Source: Marinobacter sp. | Lineage (GTDB): Bacteria > Pseudomonadota > Gammaproteobacteria > Pseudomonadales > Oleiphilaceae | NCBI GenBank assembly: GCA_017643965.1 | Contig: JAEPMM010000045.1 | Location: forward strand, 1-13,071 | Direction: 5' to 3' | Length of the DNA: 13,071 nt | Notes under the pieces: generated by a model | The model's database searches: none | The model's input: the letters and a program-made list of their open reading frames with translations, nothing else | Told to the model about the DNA's origin: nothing | Position numbers and translations under genes: made by a program | Shown: positions 7,854-13,071 of the stretch, one piece after another | Numbering within the stretch: position 1 is the stretch's first letter | Layout: each line of letters opens with the position of its first letter

Positions 7854-8639
7854 TCAGAAATCTTCCAGCATCAGGTCGTCGTCTTCTTCAGCAAACGGAT
7901 CAGATGTGGTTTTACCATCATTGATCAGGAATTCCCGGCGCTGCAGATAGGCGTTTCTTACGAAAGTATAGCCGTCTCCGGACATAAAGCCCTCGGCGGG
8001 AATCAGGTCGGCGCGTTTATCGACAATCTGCAGGCCACGGGCGTAATACACATCCGGAGTTTCGGCATAATTCCAGGCAGACGGCAGTAACACCAAATCG
8101 GTGCCGAAACCGGTCAGATCACGGGGGTTGGACGGTCCCAGAAAAGGCAACATCAGGTACGGGCCGGAGTTCATGCCCCAGTAACCCAGTGTCTGGCCGA
8201 AATCTTCCGGACGCTCCGGCAGTTCGAAGGCGGTGGCGACGTCAATCAGCCCACCCAGACCAAACACGGTGTTGTAGGTAAAGCGACCCGCCGCAACCAC
8301 TGCAGACTCGCCCTTGAGCTGGAACAGACTGTTTGCGAAATTTCGAACTTCGGTGAGGTTATTGAAAAAATTGGTGACTGCCCGATCCGCAAATCCGGGC
8401 ATGACCGTCCGGTATCCACTGGCGATGGGGCGCAGGAACCAGTTGTCGATGGCCTCATTGAAGCCATACACCTTGCGGTTCCAGTCCTCATAAGGATCCG
8501 ATTCGTTCACCGGCTGCGACTGCTCCGGCGCTGGCTCCTGCATGTTCTGGGCGGCTGCGTTCGACGCACCGGCAAACAGGGCAAGCAGAGCGAATAAAAC
8601 CAGCGTCGGCGACGGGCGCCGGAAATAAAAATGTGTCAT
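7854..8639 (-). CDS. mlaA: MlaA/VacJ outer-membrane phospholipid transport protein without lipobox
   Basis: The 261-residue product carries the MlaA hallmark DPYEDWNRKVYGFNEAID (48-65), then FLRPIASGYR, the FGLGGLIDVA segment (126-135), FGQTLGYWGM (147-156) and GPYLMLPFLGPS (159-170). MlaA sits in the outer membrane with a porin and passes mislocalised outer-leaflet phospholipid to MlaC for return to the inner membrane. The signal peptide (about 1-30, hydrophobic core PTLVLFALLALFAG) ends in a signal peptidase I-like AAA before Gln31. There is no lipobox cysteine, and in fact no cysteine anywhere in the protein. A TAG codon lies directly before the ATG, so no longer in-frame start can supply one. 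The C-terminus is strongly acidic (DPFAEEDDD). The lipase gene follows after 5 nt. The mlaBCDEF genes are not in the window. Confidence 0.94.
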   Translation of the reverse strand: MTHFYFRRPSPTLVLFALLALFAGASNAAAQNMQEPAPEQSQPVNESDPYEDWNRKVYGFNEAIDNWFLRPIASGYRTVMPGFADRAVTNFFNNLTEVRNFANSLFQLKGESAVVAAGRFTYNTVFGLGGLIDVATAFELPERPEDFGQTLGYWGMNSGPYLMLPFLGPSNPRDLTGFGTDLVLLPSAWNYAETPDVYYARGLQIVDKRADLIPAEGFMSGDGYTFVRNAYLQRREFLINDGKTTSDPFAEEDDDLMLEDF

Positions 8640-8731
8640 CTAAGAGCCTGAGGTTGTTAATTCCGTTTCTGTTCGTCGAGAATACCGGCTCTGTTATTCT
8701 TTTTATTCGCTCTCAGGTTCGGAGGAACCCG
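8640..8731. promoter_or_regulatory. Divergent intergenic region, mlaA / thioesterase
   Basis: These 92 bp must hold the promoters of both divergent genes. An inverted pair, AGAATA (8679-8684) and TATTCT (8695-8700), could serve as -10 boxes firing left toward mlaA and right toward the thioesterase. Neither has a good -35 match at 17 bp. This is a weak assignment based on position and the 4-of-6 -10 matches. Confidence 0.3.
8721..8725 (+). promoter_or_regulatory. Shine-Dalgarno site fixing the thioesterase start
   Basis: GGAGG stands 6 nt before the ATG at 8732. This selects that ATG over the in-frame ATG at 8633, which would add 33 residues lacking family similarity and would overlap the start of mlaA. 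Confidence 0.88.
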
Positions 8732-9139
8732 ATGTCAGTACCCGGAAATCTAGTCAACACCTTGTCCACACCCCTGCGTTGGGGGGATATGGATGCATAC
8801 GGCCACGCCAACAACACGGTTTATTTCCGCTTTTTTGAGGAAGCCCGAATTGTGTGGCTGAACTCCATGAACCTCGGTGGCCCCGAGGCCGCAGACGGTC
8901 CGATCATTATAAAGACCAGCGCGACCTTTCTGAAGGAATTGAGCCATCCAGCGTCGGTTGTGGTCAAAACATACGCTGACAAGGCGGGTAATACCAGCCT
9001 TGACACGTATCACACACTGACAGATGCCGACACCGGGGAATTGTACGCCGAGGGATATGCCAAAATTGTCTGGTTTGACCGCGTCAACCGCTCATCGACC
9101 CGGTTGCCGGACTCACTGCGAGCCCTGGCAACCGATTGA
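8732..9139 (+). CDS. Hot-dog acyl-CoA thioesterase (YbgC/FadM/4HBT type)
   Basis: The 135-residue product has the usual length of a single hot-dog domain. The diagnostic stretch is residues 14-39, PLRWGDMDAYGHANN followed by YFRFFEEAR: the aspartate in RWGDMD, then GHANN and the long central helix, as in FadM/YbgC-like thioesterases, with Asp19 or Asp21 as the likely active-site acid. Such enzymes hydrolyse acyl-CoA (sometimes acyl-ACP) in the cytosol and usually act as tetramers. Chain-length preference cannot be read from sequence. The gene is divergent from mlaA and ends 9 bp from the end of the convergent KAS III gene. A polar tail after about residue 120 is typical. It is probably a single-gene transcript. 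Confidence 0.9.
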   Translation: MSVPGNLVNTLSTPLRWGDMDAYGHANNTVYFRFFEEARIVWLNSMNLGGPEAADGPIIIKTSATFLKELSHPASVVVKTYADKAGNTSLDTYHTLTDADTGELYAEGYAKIVWFDRVNRSSTRLPDSLRALATD

Positions 9140-9148
9140 TCAGAGTTG

Positions 9149-10270
9149 TTATCGGCGGCGCACGACAACGCTGCCGATAGAATACCCGGCACCGAACGAG
9201 CAAATCACCCCGAGGTCGCCGGTCTGCAAATCGTCCTTGTTCTTGTGGAAGGCAATGATGGAGCCGGCCGAACTGGTATTGGCGTATTCATCAAGAATCA
9301 CCGGGGCCTCATCGGTGGTGGCGTCGCGGCCAAGCACCTTGCGGGCAATCAACTGATTCATGTTGAGATTGGCCTGATGCAGCCACATGCGTCGCAAATC
9401 ATCGGGTGCCAGGGTCAACTGCTGCAGCTGAGCCAGTATGGTCTCTGCCACCAGTGGTGACACTTCCTTGAACACCTTCCGGCCCTGCTGAACAAACAGC
9501 TTGTCCGGCTTGCCCACACCGGATTCATCGGCACGGTTCAGGAAACCGAAATTGTTGCGGATGTTATTCGAGAACCGGGTTTTGAGGCTGGTACCAAGAA
9601 TCTCGAAGCCCTGGCCGGCGGCAACATCGGATTCCCGCTCAACCAGGATCGCGGTGCAGGCGTCACCGAAAATGAAGTGGCTGTCGCGATCGCGGAAATT
9701 GAGGTGGCCCGAACAGATTTCCGGGCTCACAACCAGCACCGCGCGGGCGCTGCCATTTTCCACGGAGTTCACCGCCGCCTGCAGGCCGAAGGTTGCCGAA
9801 CTGCAGGCGACGTTCATGTCATAGGCAAAGCCGTCAACACCCAAGGCTTCCTGGACCTCGATGGAGATGGCCGGATACGCCCGTTGCAGGTTGGAACAGG
9901 CGACAATCACCGCGTCCACGTCGGCTGCGGTTTTGCGGGCCTGCTGTAACGCCTCCTGACAGGCTGCAACGGCCATGTCGCACTGCACTGACGGTTCGTC
10001 ATTGCTGCGGTCCGGAATCGATGGCGCCATCCGCTGCGGATCCAGGATGCCCTGCTTGTCAATCACATGGCGGCGCTTGATCCCGGATGCTTTCTCGATG
10101 AAGGCAGAAGAAGAAGGTTGCAAGGGTTCCCGTTCGCCACGGGCTATTTCGTCCGCGTTTCGGGCATTCTCAAGCTCTACGAAGGCGTTGAATGCCTCCA
10201 CCAGCTCGTCGTTATCAATGGTTGCAGGCGGTGTGTACAGACCGGTTCCGCTAATGACGGCTTTAATCAC
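9149..10270 (-). CDS. FabH-like 3-oxoacyl-ACP synthase III (long form)
   Basis: The 373-residue thiolase-fold enzyme has the full KAS III triad: Cys156 in NVACSSATFG, His298 in LHQANLNMN and Asn331 in YANTSSAGS. It also has the C-terminal glycine-rich FGAGYSIGS. KAS III enzymes condense an acyl-CoA primer with malonyl-ACP, releasing CO2 and giving a 3-ketoacyl-ACP. Compared with classic FabH (about 317 residues) this one has extra sequence near the N-terminus (about 25-60), placing it in a long subfamily that often serves alternative primers rather than being the housekeeping FabH. The start is GTG at 10268-10270: an in-frame TGA lies 15 nt upstream, and MIKAVISGTGLYTPP is a typical N-terminus. 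The 101-nt upstream gap (10271-10371) is AT-rich with a repeated GATAAT but no promoter I would defend. An OleA-like head-to-head condensing role is less likely but not excluded. Confidence 0.9.
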   Translation of the reverse strand: MIKAVISGTGLYTPPATIDNDELVEAFNAFVELENARNADEIARGEREPLQPSSSAFIEKASGIKRRHVIDKQGILDPQRMAPSIPDRSNDEPSVQCDMAVAACQEALQQARKTAADVDAVIVACSNLQRAYPAISIEVQEALGVDGFAYDMNVACSSATFGLQAAVNSVENGSARAVLVVSPEICSGHLNFRDRDSHFIFGDACTAILVERESDVAAGQGFEILGTSLKTRFSNNIRNNFGFLNRADESGVGKPDKLFVQQGRKVFKEVSPLVAETILAQLQQLTLAPDDLRRMWLHQANLNMNQLIARKVLGRDATTDEAPVILDEYANTSSAGSIIAFHKNKDDLQTGDLGVICSFGAGYSIGSVVVRRR

Positions 10271-10371
10271 GCTAACCCCACGTCAACTGTCTTCAAAAGA
10301 GTGAAAGATAATTCCGATAATGCACCAAATAGTAACACAGTCCCGACGATTTGCCCGCGACGACGAAAGTA

Positions 10372-12930
10372 TCACAGCCGTGTCTGCTCCCACTGGCGGT
10401 CAAGGCGCTTGACCGAGACCGGCATGACCGTGCCCAGTTGCTGTGCAAAGAATGACACCCGGAACTCTTCCAGCATCCAGCGGTACTGGGTCAGCTCAGG
10501 ATCCCGAACCCCCTGGCGCTGCTGCTGCTCGAGTTTACTGGCGTAGCGGGACCACAGGGGTTCGATGGTGTGGAGAAATTCACGCTCGCGACCGGTCTCC
10601 CGGGGCATTTTCTCCAGCCGCAGAGCCGCGGCCTCGAAATAGCGGCCGAACTGCTGAAGCCAGGTAGGGGGTGTCGCCACCAGAAACCCGGGGTAGACCA
10701 GGTGTCGCAGCTGGAACTTCAGATCCGCCATGCTGTTGGCCAGGGACAGGCTGATTTTCCCTTTCAGCTGCTTGGCTACCCGGTGATAACCCTGCATGGC
10801 GTCGTACAGATGGCGGTCGGCCTGTTCCAGCGCAGGGATGAAATCACCGCGACCCTGATTAAAGATGGCGTCAAAGTGCTGCCGGTCACGGGGCAATTCA
10901 TCGGGCAGAAAGTGCGTCATGGCTGTCGCCAACAGCAGGTCATCCAGCAACACCCGGGCCTGACCGACCGGGGCAAACATCAGTGCCGAGGCCTTGAAAT
11001 GAGGCAGTTTGCGCTCAAGATCGTCCAGGGTGTTGCCAAAACGGTTGAGCATCAGCCTGGCGACGGCCTTGCGAGTGGCATCCTCCGCGGTCAAGCGGTC
11101 AAGGTATTGCGCTACCCTGACCCCTTTACCCTGATCATCCAGCGCCGGGTAGACCGTAACCTGCATTCCGCCCCGCTCGGTCTGGACCGACTCAGGCAAG
11201 GCTCCGAAATCCCACGTCTCGTGAACCTGATCCGTCAGCTTGTCATCACTCGCTTGTGCCGCAGATGCAAGTGCCTCCTCGGCTTGGCCCTCAAGCTGCC
11301 CCTGAAGGACCGACGCCTCGCGGCCCTCCGCCATGACCTTGCCGCCATCCCCGAGCACGCGGACATTCATCCTGAGATGCCGCGGTAACTCATCCTCTGA
11401 CCACGCCTGGGGATCAATCTGCACACCGGTCATTCGCCGCAGTTGCTCTCCTAGCTGCAGGGCCAGCGGTTCATTGGTGGGTTGCAGGTTCTCCAGAGCC
11501 GCGTCCACAAAATCCGGCACCGGCACAAAATTGCGTCGCAAGGATTTGGGCAGGCCTTTCACCAGCGCGATGCATTTCTCCCTCAGCAGACCCGGAACCA
11601 GCCATTCCAGCCGCCGGGCCGGAATCTGCTTCAATGCCATCAGCGGCACCTGCAGCGTGACGCCGTCGCGCTCGCTGGTGGGTTCAAACTCGTAACTGAG
11701 GGGGTATTGAACGCCCTCCCACGCCAGAAAATCCGGGTACAGGTTGCCGGCCTGCGCATCCACAGGCCGCTGCAGGATATCCTGCTCCGTCAATTCCATG
11801 TTCTTCAGTTCCGGCGCACTCAGACCCTTCCACCAGCTTTCGAAATGCCGGCCACTGACGATGTCCTCGGGCAAACGCTGATCGTAGAACGCCACCAGTG
11901 CCTCGTCGTCCACCAGCAAATCTCGCCGCCGCGTTTTCTTCTCCAGGTTTTCCACCGTGTCCAACAACGCCCGGTTGCGCTCGATGAACGGCGCGCGAGA
12001 CCGGTAGTCCCCCTCAACCAGGGCACGGCGGATAAACAGATCCCGACAGACTCCCGGGTCCACCTTGCTGTAGGGAATACGGCGCCGTGTCACGACATCC
12101 AGCCCGTACAGCGTGACTTTCTCGTAGCCCATCACCTGGCCGCGTTTCTGCTCCCAGTGCGGCTCAAAATAGTGGCGCTTCACCACGTGGCCGGCCAATG
12201 GTTCAATCCATTCCGGCTGGATCGCCGCCACCGTTCGTGCAAACACCCGGCTGGTTTCAACGATTTCAGCGGCAACAATCCACTTCGGCGCGCTCTTGGC
12301 GACTTTCGAACCGGGAAACAGGGTTACTTTCCGGTTTCGGGTGGCGAGGTACTCCCGTTTTTCCACCTTCAGTGCCACCTGCCCCAGCAGTCCGGCAAGG
12401 ATCGCTTTGTGCAGCGAATCGTAGTTGGCCGGCTCGGTATTGATCGCCAGTTTCTGCTCGCGGCAGATCAGCGTCAGCTGACGGTGAATATCGCGCCACT
12501 CCCGCATGCGCATCCACGACAGGAAGGTTTTCTGACAGACTTTCTTCAACTGATTCTGCGATAGCTCCTGCCGTTGCTCCTCGTAAAAGCGCCACAAATT
12601 CAGAAGACTGGCGAAATCGGATTCCTTGTCATTAAACGGTGCATGGGCCTGGTCGGCTGCCTGCTGTTTATCCTGCGGGCGCTCCCTCGGGTCCTGAATA
12701 CTCAGGCCGGCAATGATCACCAGCGTTTCCGACAGGCTGCCAAGCTCTGCCGCGGTCACCAGCATGCGCGCAAGGCGAGGGTCCAGCGGCAGCCGCGACA
12801 TGGTCTGGCCGAGACGGGTCACCCGGCGCTTGTCATCCACCGCGCCCAGCTCTTCCAGCAGTTTGTAGCCATCGTTGATCAGGCGGCTGTCCGGCGCTTC
12901 CAGGAACGGAAAATGACGTATGTCGCCCAT
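10372..12930 (-). pseudogene. hrpA: hrpA, 5'-truncated: helicase motor absent
   Basis: The 852 residues match the C-terminal part of HrpA, a DEAH-box RNA helicase of about 1300 residues implicated in rescuing stalled or collided ribosomes. Seen in order are the helicase-associated HA2 domain (from GDIRHFPFLEAPD at residue 2 to about 110), an OB-fold-like region (about 170-250, with PGS at 206-208 and KWIVAAEIVETSR) and the long HrpA-specific C-terminal DUF3418-type region (about 265-850). Both RecA-like domains, with Walker A and the DEAH box, are missing. The frame is closed by a TGA at 12955-12957, and I see no HrpA-like sequence in the bases beyond 12930. The apparent ATG at 12930 has no Shine-Dalgarno site. 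Its TGGGCGAC overlaps what would be the Leu-Gly-Asp codons of intact hrpA, so it is probably not a natural start. The retained part has no internal stops, which fits a recent break, a domain-only gene, or an assembly join. Confidence 0.82.
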
Positions 12931-13071
12931 ATCACTAAAAACAAAAGTTAATTTTCACGAAGTCCGGGGGCCGGCTCATGTCTGTCATTTATGCGAACCG
13001 CAGCGAATGTCTCAAACGAGCCCACTTTGACCGATGCTGCGGTGAGGACGAACGACCGCTCTCAAGAAACA
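12931..13071. other. Non-hrpA flank with nested inverted repeat at the break point
   Basis: The sequence changes character at the hrpA break. The first 27 bp (12931-12957) are about 80 percent A+T. The rest is GC-richer and strongly foldable: CCGCAGC (12998-13004) pairs with GCTGCGG (13036-13042), and inside it TCAAA (13012-13016) pairs with TTTGA (13026-13030). No reading frame with recognisable similarity crosses it. It resembles the edge of a small mobile or repetitive intergenic element, but the window ends before the other edge, so terminal repeats and target duplications cannot be checked. The family is not recognised. Confidence 0.45.

Noticed and set aside
8633..8731. Longer thioesterase start at 8633
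   Set aside because: It would overlap the mlaA start and add 33 residues with no family similarity. The GGAGG before 8732 marks the real start.
9132..9155. CCGAT/ATCGG stem between the convergent thioesterase and KAS III ends as a shared terminator
   Set aside because: It has only five base pairs around a 14-nt loop and no T run on either strand.
11482..12564. 360-codon plus-strand open frame opposite hrpA
   Set aside because: The opposite strand encodes clear HrpA sequence. The frame's His/Gln/Arg-rich product is typical of an antisense shadow.

Overview
The window looks like chromosomal core sequence from a GC-rich marine gammaproteobacterium. The mix of a DinG helicase, GspA/GspB secretin-assembly proteins, MlaA, a DUF3336-type patatin lipase, a long FabH-like synthase and HrpA would suit Marinobacter or a close relative. 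That assignment is an inference from gene content and protein style; no database was searched. No phage genes, CRISPR array, tRNA, rRNA or complete insertion sequence is visible.

Layout. (a) 1-1356, plus strand: the C-terminal half of a MalT-type LuxR regulator whose start lies before the window. (b) 1357-1623: a gap between two convergent genes. It holds a perfect CRP/Vfr-type dyad, a TATGAT box, a run of stem-loops and a strong plus-strand terminator, and no convincing protein gene. I read it as a candidate cAMP-CRP-controlled small RNA. (c) 1624-8639, minus strand: five tightly packed genes in the order mlaA, DUF3336-patatin lipase, gspA/exeA, gspB, dinG. mlaA and the lipase are 5 nt apart. 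gspA-gspB and gspB-dinG each share one base in a TGATG stop/start. A sigma70-like promoter in the 104-nt gap before gspA suggests the cluster can also be read as two units. (d) 8732-9139, plus strand: a hot-dog acyl-CoA thioesterase with an excellent ribosome binding site, divergent from mlaA. (e) 9149-10270, minus strand: a FabH-like ketoacyl synthase III that converges on the thioesterase. (f) 10372-12930, minus strand: the C-terminal two thirds of hrpA. Its helicase motor is missing, and the reading frame ends abruptly in unrelated, partly AT-rich and partly foldable sequence at 12931-13071.

How they fit together. Most of the minus-strand block concerns the envelope. MlaA moves misplaced phospholipid out of the outer membrane. 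The patatin enzyme probably hydrolyses an acyl lipid. GspA and GspB help type II secretin cross the peptidoglycan. dinG is a DNA/R-loop helicase that appears to be translated by coupling to gspB. The thioesterase and KAS III both handle acyl thioesters. The strongest leads are the putative CRP-controlled RNA, the decapitated hrpA with its foreign flank, the MlaA without any cysteine, and the MlaA-lipase pairing. I found no clear multi-gene system that is new.
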